Below are positions 22,500 to 35,130 of a stretch of 64,000 nt of DNA, piece by piece. A model generated the notes under the pieces. It was not told the DNA's origin. It searched no databases and saw only the letters and a program-made list of their open reading frames with translations. Source of the stretch: Prorocentrum cordatum (lineage: Eukaryota; Sar; Dinophyceae; Prorocentrales; Prorocentraceae); assembly GCA_963575745.1 (NCBI GenBank), contig CAUYUJ010014560.1, forward strand, positions 713,853-777,852, read 5' to 3'. A program made the translations under genes and the position numbers. Positions within the stretch are counted from its first letter, which is position 1. Each line of letters begins with the position of its first letter.

Positions 22500-23985
22500 C
22501 GAAACGTGAAGAACACCACCAACCCAGTGTGCGTAGGTGGTCTAGGGAGGCTCCTCTTCCAACCTCCTTTTCCCTCTTCAGGGATGGGTTTACCACTGTT
22601 CCCTATCAATATACACCCCCTCCCCCTGGCGACCTGCGGCCAACCAGGAACCATGCGCCTCCCCCACCACCAGCCCTGTCAAAAAACAACGCCGCACTCT
22701 CCCTCCAAATTTGGAGCATGCGCGGCCAACCCGATGCGCCCCCCCCGTCAGAAAACAGTACGCAGTACACTTTGGAGCAAAGTCTTGAATCATGTTCGTT
22801 GTTTTGTGTTCCTCCGCAACCCCAGAGGGCAGGACCAAGCAGACCTTCGTGCACGACAAAGGCCCAGCCAATAGGAAACACTCGCCAACTGGGGCAAACA
22901 ACTGAACTCGCACGACGGGAAGCTGCATCGAGCAGCGCCTCATCGAGAATATTCGTTGACTGAATGGCCAGCTTGCCCGTGCCGCATAACGAAGCGAACG
23001 CGGATAATTGATCTACACCGCAAGCACAATCGATCTACACCGCAAGCAAACTTGGACATCGGACCACGGTCCGAAACAACCCGCCTGACTGACTTTAAGT
23101 AGCCTCCGAATCAGTGGCGCTCAAGCGCCAGCGACACGTCCAGCTTCCCCCCCATGGCCTGAGGGGGGCTCGAGGTGGCTTTGAAGGAGAATGCTGGAAG
23201 CTCCTCCTCCTCCTCCTCCAGTATTCCTCAATATTAGTCCTCAACTTCCGCCTCGGGGCCCAGTGGCGAAGATCGTTCGCCCAGAGCAAAACAAATCAGA
23301 GTATACACATTCAACGTTCGCGAAATAAAGCAACGTCTTGAATCATGTCCGTGAAGCCCGCGAACACTTTGTATTGTTTATGACAGTAACGGCAGGGGTG
23401 TCAGCATATTGCCTACTGTGCGCAGGGCTACCATCCCTGACGCAGAACAGTACAACATGCACCTCGCGGCTAAATCTGGATCGTGCGCGGCCACCCCGTG
23501 ATCACTGTCAAGTGGTTTTGGCAGGGACGGCGGGAGTGGAGGCGTATGGCCTGCTGTGCGCAGGCCCACCAGACATTGCTTTTGGACAAGGATGGTGAAA
23601 CCCGGCATGTTTCCCGATGTGTGCTGTCACGTGCGCAGGCGCACCTGAGACACTCTGTACGTGCCCCGAACGTGGCGCACCTGGCGCGGCTGGAGTATGC
23701 GACACACCCGGCGCACGTGTAGCACGTGGCGCATCTGGCGCACCAGGCGTGCCTGGCACGCTCGGGCCCCAAGGGTGCCATGCGCGCGTGGCGCGCCTGG
23801 CACGCGTGGCGCACCCAGCGTCGCGCACATGGGGTCGATGTTTTAGTTCCCAATAGCTGTCCATGCACAGACGACCACTGAGCATGCTGAGGTTCGGGTG
23901 TTACATCTGTGTTTGGGCGGCGGGTGGGAATGACCTAGACGGTTTGCTATTTAGGGGGTGCCTTGATCACTGTTCCGTATTAGTA
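22500..23985. repeat. Dispersed repeat D1, copy 2, interrupted
   Basis: Left part 22,500-22,795 and right part 23,335-23,985 together match 53,300-54,190 in order (TAGGTGGTCTAG, TTCCAACC, CGACCTGCGGCCAACCAGGA, GGAGCATGCGCGGCCAACCC, then TCATGTCCGTGAAGCCC, GGGTGTCAGCATATTGCCT, GGCCTGCTGTGCGCAGGCCC, GCTGTCACGTGCGCAGGCGC). A 539-bp segment lies between the parts. The 3' portion carries tandem GTGGCGCACCTGGCGCG-like words (23,685-23,830). Confidence 0.8.
22796..23334. mobile_element. 539-bp insertion inside repeat D1
   Basis: The segment is flanked by the 14-bp direct repeat GTCTTGAATCATGT (22,782-22,795 and 23,335-23,348), present once, as a variant, at the matching site of the copy near 53,570. 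This fits a transposed insert with target-site duplication. Its ends are weakly inverted (GTTGTTTTGTG at the left; the right end reversed reads GTTGCTTTATT). It holds a local duplication of CAATCGATCTACACCGCAAG near 23,000-23,045. No coding frame recognised. Confidence 0.6.
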
Positions 23986-26739
23986 TACGCTCTCTCCCCC
24001 GCCCAGTCAGCGGCCGACCCGGAGACATGACGCCTCCACGAGGGCCACCCTCCCACCAACCTGCCGCACCTGGCGCGCCTGGCACGCTTAGGCCTCCAGG
24101 GTCTGGCGCACTGGGACGAACGCGGCCGGGGCGCGCCCTGGGAGGAGGCTGGAGCTGGGCGACCACTGCGAGCCGATTGCTCGCCCGACGCGCATCCGCC
24201 GGCGGCCAGCGCAGGCGCTGAGCGCTGGCTTCGCGAGCCAAGTCTGGCAGCCTCGCCCGTCGCAGCAGGCCCTGCGGCGACGCTGAGTTCACCTGGTCGT
24301 GGGCCTTGCAACAGTCGGGCGCTGCTCCGGAGAAAGGCTCGGACATTGCCTCCGCCGCTTCGCGAAATATTTGGGGGCGAGCTCCCAGGCCAGCTCTTCA
24401 GCTCCCAGATGGACGTCCGCCCCGGACCAGCTCAGCCCGCCAGCGCGCGAAGTCGCGGGCCCGCCCCGCCGCCCACGGGCGACGCAAGATCGGCGGCAGC
24501 CGGATGGGCGGCCTGTCCAGGGAGGGGCCCCGCCCCCCGGTGGGGCCCGGCAAGGAGCCTCTTCGGCTCCGCCAATTTGCTCGGCCACTCGCCGACGGAA
24601 TCCGCTGCCTCGACGAAATCGGCCACCCAGCCCAGCAGCTCCTCAGGCTAACGGCTGGCCGAAACCTGGCGCGAGCCCAGACGACGCCGCCCCCGCAATC
24701 GCCTCTGGGACCCGCGCTCTAGCTCCGAAGTTGCCGAGGTTGGCGACCCCGACGCGCCGCTGGTCGTTGCGGTAGACGTTCGCTCCCCAGCGCGGGCGCC
24801 GCCCCCCTTCCAGGGGCTCGCGTCGCTGACCCGCCCCCGAGATCCTCTGGGCTGGCCTCGGGCGCGCATCTGCTTCGGAGGGGCTGGGTCTGGGCGGGTG
24901 CCGAGATCCAAAAGGCAAGCGCCTGCATGGGGGGGTGCGCGGCGCATCTGCGCCCAACAATGACTGGGTTACGAGGTGCCGACGCGAACGCCCCGCTGGC
25001 GGGCATGGGCGACGCAGCCAACCAAGAGCGGACTAGCTCGGCTGAGGTTCTCCTGTCGTGCGCCGATTCCGACGGATGCCTTTACTGCTGCCGAGATTGC
25101 GCCCATGCCCTGCTGGTCGCCCTGGCACGCTGGCACGTCAACGCCGTCGCCAATGGGAGTAGCCGTGCCAGACGCCGGAGTCAGGGCCGCCGCTGCCCGC
25201 GCCGCCGCCGACGCCGGTGCCCCCTGGGGCGCCGGCAGCCCTGAGGGAGGAGCCGCTGCCGCCTTCGTCATCACGCCTGCGGCGCTTGGCCGCCATGCGC
25301 TTGCGCAGCTCCACTGCCTCCTTGCAGAGCTGAGCTTTTTGACGTTCTCCACGCTGGGCTCGATCGCCGCCAGCACCGCTGACTGGATCTCCTTCGCAAT
25401 TGCAGCTTCGAAGGCGAACTGCATATTCTTTTCGGCGTGGTCGGCCTCGAGTATGTCGAAAGTAATGCCGTCGCCATCAATGATCTCCACGACGTTGGCC
25501 CCGTCGCCGTCCAAGAGCTCAGGTAGGTTGATTTGAAGCCCCGCCGCCCGCTGCCTCAATGCAGGCGGAATCGCTGTGGCTCGTTGGAGTCGACCTTCTG
25601 GCCAGCTGTAGCTTGAGCACCAACTTTTACTGCCAGGCCACCTTCGCATCGCAGGCTTGGGCCAAGGCTGTGGCTGTGGCCCCTTTACATTATGTGTGCC
25701 ATGCTTCCGATTCTGATTCACATGCGACCATCGCCTCGAAATTGGCCTGTGTGCGTCGGCAGGCCACCCCCTTGGACAAAATGGTCGTTTCGAGGAATTG
25801 TTTCGTGGGCGGGCCCATCGCCGCCGCAGCCGTGGGACCAAGCGTACCCTCGGGTGCCCTGAACCTCTCTGGGCCCACGCCTGCTGGGCCGAGTCGTTCC
25901 CAACTGTCCCAAGCGGTCATCCGTAAACTTGCCCTTTTCCGCCCGCTGGGGCGGTGAGGACTTGCGCGGAGGCGCCACCGCAGGCGGAGGACCTCCCCGC
26001 AGTCACTTGCATGAGGGTGTCACGGGCGACTGGGCTGCATGCTGCGAGCCGTGATCACGCTGTGCCCAGACTCTGCGCGCGTCCCGCCAGGCCTCCAGCG
26101 TTACGCTGAAGAAGCTGTGCCATGCCCACCTAGCGAAACAGGTGGGCCGTGTGTCCCCTTGCAAAACGCTCGCTTCCCGAGCCCCCTGCTACGGACGTGA
26201 GCCACAATGGCTACGGACGAGGAGGAGGAGAAGTGGGGGGAGGAGGAGGAGAGGGGGTCGGTTTTCTAGCCATAACTCGGGCCTCTGGCGGACAACTTCG
26301 GAACGTATCTCGAGGACGGGGGGGAGGAAGAAGGAGGAGGAGGGGGGGGTAAGGAGGAGGGCGACCCTTTTGCAGTCTTCGTCGGCGGAGCTTGGGGGCT
26401 GCTCGATGTGGCGGGTCTCGCGAATTTGCCCGCCGACGCAGCTGCCCTTCTTTGTCGGATCTGGCACGGGCCAGCTGCACAGCCCTCATCGAGCCATCGA
26501 GCGAGCGAGGAGGGGCAGCCATGGGGCTGCGGGTATGCGTGTCGGCACGGGGGAAGCGAGTCCTGGTGCAGGCGGGCCCTGCACCCCGGGGCTCTCTCCA
26601 GAACCTATTTTCATCCAGAGCGAGGAACCGTGGGGGACCTCGTGGTGGTGTGGTCCCAGAACCCTCCTGCTCGAGACGACCCCTATCCCCAGCTCGTGGA
26701 GGCATCGTGGACCTCCTCGCTGGAGGTGGCACCCCTGGT
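23986..26739. other. GC-rich sequence, no supported gene
   Basis: About 2.75 kb with many overlapping open frames on both strands. The longest, on the minus strand at 24,969-25,841, is Ala/Arg/Pro-rich except for a short acidic stretch. No domain could be named, so it is left uncalled. Confidence 0.4.
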
Positions 26740-26797
26740 GGTGGTGGTGGTGGTGGTGGTGGTGGTGGTGGTGGTGGTGGTGGTGGTGGTGGTGCTT
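26740..26797. repeat. (GGT)n microsatellite
   Basis: About 19 uninterrupted GGT triplets. Confidence 0.97.
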
Positions 26798-28255
26798 TCA
26801 TTCCTTTTCCCGACCGAGCCGATATTTGAAGTTCCCAGGGACTGGGAGGGGCCCCACGCCGAGAGGCCGAAAACTGCACAAGACCTCAGGACCCTCTCTT
26901 TCCCTCAGGCCGCCTTCCCTTCGTGAAGATCTTGGGTTCGGGCGCTCTGACTAGAACTCCGAGAATAGGGATCCTTCCGTGGCGACGCTGGCGCCTCCAG
27001 AGGCCCAAGAGGGGACAACATCTTCCAAAACATAGATCTTCGAGCCACGATTGTAACATCTTCGCGCCACGCAGATTCCCGTGCTCAGGCCTTATGCCGC
27101 TTCGCAGCCGCCGGGTCCTTGCACGGCGCCGCGCAATGGGACTTCTGGTCCTCCGGCTTGTCTGGGTCGTCCTTGGCAAGCTTGGCCTGGACCTCCTCGA
27201 AGCGGGCCTCCTTGTCCAGACCTCCCGGGGTGGACGAAGGGTGGGGGGGGCAGAGAAGGGGGGCTCAGCGAACTAGCTGTGTGCAGTTGCATGCTTGGCG
27301 CCTCTCGGCGGCGGGAGCGACCATGCATCTGGCGGGCCGAAACCAGCGGGCCCTGAGCGGCGAGGGAAGAGAGGTTCTATGCACGACCGCTCGGCGACCC
27401 GAGGCGGCCGCGCATGCGGGCCGCCAGCGCGGGGCACCGCTTGGAGAAGGGGCCGGTCATACGCCGCACTAGATGCGCGAGCGGCTCAAAAACAGAAATC
27501 CCGCGCCCCGACGTGTACAATGCTCGGACCACGGAGCTCTCTCGGCCCCTTCTACGCGGACAACTTTTTCGCCTCGGAATACTTATGCTTACGGTCCTTG
27601 AGCCCGAGAACAACCTCCGGTTGCCAAAACTGCTGCGACAAATCTCCATCTCGACGTGTCCGAGGCGCTTCGAGGCCAAGAGCGGGGGCGGCTTTCTCTG
27701 TGCATGCGTAAACAAAGTCGTACCGGCGTAGCGGTGAGGGCGCGAATGCGGGAACAGGCATGAGGGATCGGCGACCCGATGAGGTACGGTGCACCCAGAC
27801 CTCCGACATCGTACCTGGAGCACTCGGCCCCGTCCCAGAAGAAGCGTCCGAAGGATAGTTTTGATTAGTGATTAATGTGATCTCCTGGGGCCTCCTGAAC
27901 TGCTCTCGTGGGGATGGCTGGACGCAGCTGGCAAAACTGTCCGGGATGGAGCGATGATTCTACCCCATGTCGTGATCAGTGTTTCATCCCATCTCGTTAG
28001 TTGATGGTCCCCAGAGGCTGAAGTTGATGACACCGCTGGGGTTGAAAAACAACACAACGCCAGAGGTCAGGGCATTCACCTCTGGCTCGACCTTCGAACC
28101 ACTCAGGGTGCTCGTAGATGCCCGTCTGCAGCACCCATGCCACCGCGTCGTAGCAAGGGGACGCCAGTTCCGGGTCCTCTTTGGGAGACCTGCAACGCCC
28201 GCCAATCAGACCATGCTTCTCCCCACCTCTCCTGCCCTCCCCCCTTCCACTTCTA
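26798..28255. other. No supported gene
   Basis: About 1.4 kb of unique-looking DNA; nothing recognised on either strand. Confidence 0.45.
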
Positions 28256-28389
28256 AAACAAAAAACGTCTGCATCAAGATAAACTGTCGGAGGCCTGTGC
28301 GGAGTTTTTGGATCGGTGCCTTCAGCGCCGATCCAAGACATCCGAGCGGACCTCCGAGCGTTGATGTCCATGCAAATGTTTGTTCTTCG
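28256..28389. mobile_element. Inverted-repeat (MITE-like) element, copy 2
   Basis: Two ~65-bp arms (28,256-28,320 and 28,325-28,389) with a 4-base loop. The left arm has ACGTCTGCATCAAGATAAAC, GTCGGAGGCCTGTGCGGAG and TTTTTGGATCGGTGCC; the reversed right arm has ATTTGCATGGACATCAACG, CTCGGAGGTCCGCTCGGA and TGTCTTGGATCGGCGC. Agreement is roughly two thirds to three quarters by eye. It is related to 16,041-16,232, which has the same arm order but a longer spacer. Confidence 0.65.
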
Positions 28390-31300
28390 GACTTCCACCT
28401 CATCTCCCTCCGCAGACCTAATTACAAACGACTCGGAACACTGGCGCTTCTGGGCCTCTGGAGGCAGATCCCGGCGGCGCCTGAGACCGTCAAGAAAGCG
28501 ACCATCGGTCGGCATGGATTAGCTGGACGCAGGCACAGGGTCGAGAGCTGCAGGGAACTCGCAGACTGGAGTCGTCGAAAGTCATGATTCATTGTTTGGC
28601 CCGGCGCAAGCAGCCTAATGAAGGTAGAATCGATGTGGGGCGCTTCGAAGCTTAGTCGAGCGCTACGGTCAACGTTCGGCTAAACATGAGATCGTATTCG
28701 GAATGGAGAGTTTGAGTCCTCTTTTGTGCTCATGTGCACTAAGAACGCCCAGGGAAGATCCATCGAAGGTCCTGAGGGCCCCCCCGAACGGGAACCCCTC
28801 TCAAGATCGTGGTTGCATGGCTTGGGTGTGGGTCCTCCACACCAATACACATACTGTCCCTGCACTGCGAGGAAACGAATATCGAAAACGAAAATGAACG
28901 CAGGCGAGAAAGTTACAAGTTACGAACGCGAAAACGAATGCCCGCTGGAAAACTACCGGATTCAGAGACCCAACGCACGCGCCCGCCGCCGGCCCGCGTG
29001 CCCACCCCCTCCCGCCCCACATCCCCCCCACCACCCCTCGCACCCTCGCGTTCGCCCCCTGACGACCGCGGGCCCGCACGTCCGCCCCCGCCGCATCACC
29101 GCGCGCCCGCGCCCGCAAGCCCGCGCCTGCGACCGCGCAACGGCCGCTGATTCACTTACACAATGCCTGCCTCGCTCATATAGGCTACGAGGGGGGGACG
29201 AGGGCAAATCGGCTCAAGATCGGTCCCTGGACCCCGGCGTGGAGAAGTGCGGCGTCGCGAGAAGGTTACGGCCCGTGGCTGTCGACACCCATCTTCCTGT
29301 CTCGACCCAGGCTGGTCCTCGAGGGGCCCGCAAGGTGGCAGAAGCGCCCGCGCCGTGAGCTCTTCGTGGAAACCCAAGTTGGCCGCGTGGTACCCACGCC
29401 CCCGACGCCATGAGTTCTGCCAGTGCACAGAACTCTCGACCCCTGTGATAGGGGATTTATTCTCCGTCTCAGATCGCTCTTTTGACGGTCCTCTGAGCCC
29501 TAAAGTGGTCCGCGGAGGCTGGGAAATGTGAAACACGTTCGTGTTGACTCTTTTTACCAGACGTTGGAGGTCTGTGTCCTCAGCGGCTTTGTGACGATCC
29601 AAGAGCCCCGGGGCCAAATCGCGAAAGACCTCGGCCTTGGATTTTTCGGGGCGCTGGCCAGGGCAAATGAAAAGGAGAATTAGTGAAGGGGGGCTGGCGA
29701 GTCAGCTGCGTGCAGCTGTTTTCCTTGGCGCCTCTTGGCGCTGGAGGTGACCACATGTCCAGAAAAGTGGATGACAGCGGGAACGACACCAATTGCATGA
29801 GATTTCGTAACCCAAACATCCAACGTCGCCATTGTTTCGCAACTTGACCTCCCAAAGGTCTGAACCCCCTCCATGGGGTCGGCTTCTCACCCACTGTCCG
29901 GCTTCAGATCGACGTCTGACGACCCAAGGACATGTCCAAGGCCCCCATGAGGCCGAGAATGGCCAAAAACCTTTTGTCGTTTTTTGCACGACTCGAGACC
30001 ACGCCCATTCCCCTATCCGCCCAATGCCCCCATCCTGCTCTCTCATGGTCCGAGGCCGTCCACGGCGACAATACAACGGAAAACCAACCGACCGATAGAG
30101 AAACCGAAACCGACAGGCTGCAAATAGCATCGAAGGACGCAGCGAGGCAACAACGACACAACAGCTGCCAGAACCGAACTGACCGAACTCAACATACTGC
30201 GCAGCCAACTCGATCGAACCATGGACACCCTTGTAATCCCTCCCCTCCCCTCCCCCACACTTGCTCAATGTGGAAACTACTACTCTCTTCTCTTCTCGCA
30301 CATTGTGCGAGCGGGAGCCACCTCTCCCGCACTCTGCTTGCTTGCGCATGCAATTTCAAGATGTGTACTGTCGTATTGGTGTTTCGACCCATTCGTTATC
30401 TATTGGAGGGGTCTAGTGCTCCAGAATTTCGCTCCCGCTGCAGCCTTGGACTCATTTCAGGATCGGCGCCTTGCTCCCGTCGCTCCGAACGGCGCTCTCG
30501 CCCCAGCGGGGGAAGCTCTTCTGGGTCTGATTCCTTCCTCGTCGTTGTCGCCCCCTCCTCTCCCCTCCTCCGCCACCCCCTTCTCCTCCTGCCCCTCCCG
30601 GTCCTCCTGCCTATATTCTGCCACTGTTGTGTTCCTCCGCCCCCTCCTCCTCCTCATCATCCTGCTCATCCGCCGCCACACCCTATCCCCCATCATTATC
30701 CACTGTACGCAGCTCGAATATGATTGCGCATAGCGCGATGAGGTCACTTTGGGCATCCTGGCAGCTAGTACGCCTGTCGGCGGATAGACAAGAATCAGCG
30801 CCATGGGAGGGATGGGTGGGAAGGGTAGGATGTCAGACATGGCGCGCGCACGGAGCTTGTCCCTCGCTCTCTCCCTTCTCCCGCCGTCCTTCCTCCTCCG
30901 TTCCTCCTCACTCCCCCCCATCCTGCCCCCTCCCCCGACCCAACCCGCTTCGACCGATCTGAACTGGAAGCCATGGAATGTCCGGCGGGGGACGCCCGTT
31001 CCTCGCATCCGTCGCCGTCCAGACCAACCACCGCGGCCGCCTCGAGGTGCAGAGCGGGCCTCAGGGGGATGACGGGAAAAAGAAGCGCCCGCCACCCCAA
31101 GATGGCCTCCAAGACCGCCAGGAGGCCCCCAAGAGGCCCCCAGGAGGCCCCCAAGAAGCCCCGAACAGGCCGCACAAGAGAACGCAAGAGACGTCGAAGA
31201 GGCCTCTGGTCCACATCCCAGGCACGGTGGTTTTTCACCACAAGATACAACGAAACCGAAACTGAGCCTCTGGGTCGGGGTTGCTGGAATTTGAATAGCA

Positions 31301-32397
31301 ACTCCTGGGAGTCTTTCGTGGAAACAGTTGGAACCTGTTTGGCCAAGAAGGGGTATGTTGTGTCCCTACTCGGAGGAAGGGACAGATTCTGATAATGGAC
31401 GATGTGGATACGCACGTGCTTGTTGCCCTGGGGACTTGGACTAACTTGTTGACAATGCCAACTGTGTTGGAGGCAATTCGCGCGCGATCCTGCCTGGTTT
31501 CGTTGGCACCGATTGTGCCACCGGGTCCGGGGCTCGGGGAAGTCACGCCCCCGCGGGGCCGAGTTCCTGTTGGTCGTCAGCGCGTTGCTGCATCAAGCAG
31601 AAAACGTCGCGGGGGGTCTCTCTGTCCTGCGGTGCCGCGTGCCTGCTGTTTGTTGGCAACGCGCCTCTTCGGGCGCAAGGCGTCTCAAATCGACAATGGA
31701 AACCTGCTGTAAAGCGGGACGGGATCCTGCCGTTGCACGGCATGGCGGCGGGCTGGCGCAAAGCCATCGTTTCCCCACCTGCCCGCACACGCCCTCATTG
31801 TGCAAGGTTGTGCGCGAAGACGCGGAGAGCGTATCACCTTCGGCCTGTGCGCGGCTGCCACTTCAGCTGTCACCGCTTCCCACAGCAGAAAGGCCGCAAG
31901 TTTTCGACCGCGGCTAAACCAGCACCGTTGCTGAATTCAACCTCCCAGGAGTTTCATCCCAGTGAAAGCAACAAGTATGTACCTGGTCTGCGGTGTCTCC
32001 AGCTCTTTGCGCCATTTTGTACCCCCTGGGCGTCAGGCATCGTGAGGAATACTCTGGAGATACTCTGGGCCCCCCAAGAAACCCTGGGGATACAAAGGGT
32101 CAGGAACACGCTTGGCAACACCCGCGTGAGGGTGCGACCACACTTCTTAACCGGGGCTGACGGGATCGAGTGCCAATGTGAAGAAGGCTGCCACGCGCGC
32201 CTATTTCCCCAATCCGCGCTTGCAATAAAAGGGTCCTAGCGGATACTGAACAATTTGGCGAAACAAACTGGCCATTTCGGTGGGCGGTCGGCTCCCTGGG
32301 TTCCCGGTTCCAGGCTCCTCGGTTCCCGGTTGCTGGTTCTGGGCCGATTTTGGTGGGCGGCGGGGTCCCCGGATCTCCGGGTTCCGAGGTTCATGGT
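28390..32397. other. About 4 kb without a supported gene
   Basis: Unique-looking sequence with a GC-rich patch at 28,975-29,150, pyrimidine patches at 30,535-30,700 and 30,870-30,950, and a CCAAGATGGCCTCCAAGAC/GAGGCCCCCAAGAGGCCCCC repeat patch at 31,095-31,160. No conserved protein signal seen. Confidence 0.45.
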
Positions 32398-32640
32398 CGA
32401 TCTCTTTATCGATCGGTCTCACCATCGATCTCAGTACCCACCTCTCTATCGATCTCACTACCGATCCCGCATCCGATATCACACTCCATCTCTCTATAGA
32501 TCGCACGAGCAATCTCACGATCGATCTCACTGACTCGATTTACTACTTGTCTCACGATCGACCTTACCATCGTCCTCACTATCGAGCACATGGTCGATCT
32601 CACGATCGATCTCACAGTCGATCGCAATATTCACACCACG
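32398..32640. repeat. Degenerate 12-bp CGATCTCA repeat, second locus
   Basis: Words such as CGATCGGTCTCACCATCGAT, CGATCTCACTACCGATC and CGATCTCACGATCGATCTCA. Same family as 4,365-4,612. Confidence 0.85.
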
Positions 32641-34448
32641 AATGTTCAATGCATCCACTGATGGGTGTTTTTGCTGGCGTACTGTTTCTTAACTGTTCTA
32701 AACGACAAAACATCGCTGGTGGGTCACCGATGCCGTTGCTCACCGCACGTCCCACGGGGCACGTGCCGACCAAGACTCCAAGCCAACTTCTCGAGGCAAG
32801 CTACAATCTCGACCAGGTGATGGCCATTCACCCGGCTGCTGCGCCAGCGCCCCAAAAACTCTCATTCAAATAGGGTTGTTTGGGCGACGAAGACGTCCCG
32901 CGTGCTCTCCAAAAGCCCAACGGGGCGAGATCGAGGGAGGAGGGCATCGGAATCGAAGTGTCCATTGCGTAACAAAGGAAAAAACGTCCTGGTGGATACG
33001 GGTCCCGGAACCCAGCGTTTTCCCCCTGACCGCTCTTTGGCCCCAAGTGAAATTGGACGGCGCTGGGGCCTCCAAGGACCTCGAAACCAGCGGGAAATGT
33101 CTAGGGCCCTTCTGCTCCAGGACCCCGCTCTTGATGTTGAAATCGATTCACGTACATCCAGCGCTTATCCCGCCGGCCCGTCTTCCTTTCCTCTTCCAAA
33201 GCCCTCTTCCATTCGGGGAGGGCTACCCAGATTTACCCCACATCATGAACGTGATGGTGTGGGTCTGGCCCCAACCCACCGCAGCCCGTTCCTCCTCCGC
33301 GAGTCCGGATTCTGTCGGGGCTGGGAGCGGGCGTTGGCGACGGACCACCCTCCGAGCCCTCTCCTCCGACCTAACATAATATTGTTCCCCTGATGTGCAC
33401 CGCCAGGGATCTCGACCCCCTCCCCGGGCCAACTTTCATCCTGTGAAGGGTTTTCGCTGACCCCGAAACCAGGAACCGGCCCCAATGATGCCGAAAACGT
33501 TGAAAAACTGGCCGCCACAATCCGTTTGGTTGACATCCCGGATCTGACCCAACAATCCGACATCGCATGTTTTTTAAACAACGCGGATCCCCAGAGCTCT
33601 GGACCCGTTCCTGGGGACCGTTTTCATCCCGAATCGTTTTGTTGAAGGCCCCAGGGCATGGCAAGGCCCCCCCGAAGCCAAAAGTCGCCAACAACCTCCC
33701 GTCATTATGTTTTCGCGACGCCAGGATGTCAATATGCAAGCAAAAACTGCGAAGGTCGGTGACCGTTTCTTCTATCGGCGCCTGCGACGCCAGGCGCTGT
33801 GGGGTCCAGCGCAGATCCCAGAAGTCTGACTTGCAACAGTTTAGGCTTATGCACACCTGGAGGAGGGGGGAGCAAACATCAGGAGGGCCTGCCAGCCGCA
33901 GCGCGGCGGACCGCGAGCAGCCCCAGCCAGGCGGACCCCAGCACGGCCAGCGCCAGCGCCGCCGCGCGTGCGGCCGCGCGCCGCGGGGGCCACGCCCACA
34001 AGTGCGGGGCGGTTCCCGCGGCCTCGGCTGGCACACAACCTGCCGAAAACTCGCCTCCTCCTTCAGGAATCGAGCATTTCTACAAGTCCACCTCCTCCCT
34101 CACCACTCCTCCTGTGGTCTATATCTTCAAACCTGGGAGGTTGGGGGGAGGGACGACGTGGATATGCAAATGTCCTCCTGCGATTCCTTCCTGGTGCTGC
34201 ATCCCTGGGATCGCCCCCCGCCCCCCGGGCCGTAGAAAAACGACCCGGACGAAAAGCGGGGAAGCGTTCCAGATCCCATGGAAGCGCATTGAGCAAACCC
34301 TTGACACAAGGTACCAAGTGGCATGGCCCCCCAACGAACATGAACCAAAGAGGCAAAGCCACGGGACGAAACCGATTCGCATTCATCAGGAGGGAGGGAA
34401 TCGAGAAAATCTGAAAGGACAAGAACGGGAAGCGCCGCTGTAGTCTAA
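32641..34448. other. No supported gene
   Basis: About 1.8 kb. One frame on the minus strand near 33,880-33,990 encodes a hydrophobic Ala/Leu stretch that could be a membrane segment, but nothing around it supports a gene. Confidence 0.4.
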
Positions 34449-34645
34449 TGGGCGTATTGGGCGAAGAAGAAAAGGAAGGCGAGGACAACGAGGAGTCGAT
34501 GGCGAGGACGACGTGGCGAACGTGAGGATAGCGAGGAGGAGCATAGAGGAAGAGAAGCACAAGGACGAGGACGAAGAGAACGAGGGCGAGTACGAGGAAT
34601 GCGGAGGGCGATGATGACGACGGCGACGACGACGACGACAGAGGA
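34449..34645. repeat. Degenerate GAGGAC/GACGAGG purine repeat
   Basis: Purine-rich run of GAGGAC, GACGACG and GAGGAG-like words. Confidence 0.75.
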
Positions 34646-34679
34646 CAGTACGAGGCAATTGGAGGAAGACGTTGCTCCT

Positions 34680-35130
34680 GGCGCCGCGCGGGGTTCTCTT
34701 GGGGCCTGTTGGGGGCTTCTTGGGGGCCCCTTGTGTCCTCTTATGGGCTTCTGGGGTCTTCTTGGGCTGTCTGGGCGCGTCGTGGGGTTCTGTGGGAGCT
34801 TTCTTAGGCCGTCTCGGCGCTGGGGGCCTCCTGGGGCGCTCCCGGGAGTCTCTTGGGGCCTTCTTGGCCCTTCTCGGGCCGTCTTGGGGTTCTTGTGAGC
34901 TGTCTGGGTGGCTCCTAGAGCGCTCTTGGAAGTCTCTTGGGGTCTTCTTAGGGCGCTCTTGGGCGTTCCTGGGGCTCTCCGGGGCGTCTTTTGGGCCTTC
35001 CTTGGGCCGTTGGAAAGCCCTCCAAGAGCGATTCGAACACGACGTCGATGCGGAGTCCCCTCTTGGGCCGATTTTTGGAGGATATCTCGAGCGAAACGGC
35101 CACTTTTCAAGAAACCGCCAGCGCAGTTTC
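34680..35130. repeat. Degenerate GGGCCTTCTTGG / GGCGCTCTTGG interspersed repeat
   Basis: Recurring TCTTGGGG, GCGCTCTTGG and GGCCGTCTTGGGG words. Read on the other strand these are the CCAAGAGGCCCCCAAGA words of other loci (31.1, 44.2, 54.2 kb). It ends at GAGGATATCTCGAGCGAAAC (about 35,075-35,095), a diverged copy of the subrepeat used in the 35.8-44 kb array. Confidence 0.7.

Noticed and set aside
24969-25841. 290-codon minus-strand frame with an acidic stretch
   Set aside because: Considered as a retroelement gag or a host exon. No zinc finger, coiled-coil pattern or family motif could be shown, and the ends are Arg/Ala low complexity.
33847-34038. Hydrophobic Ala/Leu frame as a membrane protein exon
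   Set aside because: A single short hydrophobic stretch in GC-rich DNA, with no conserved start or neighbour exon.
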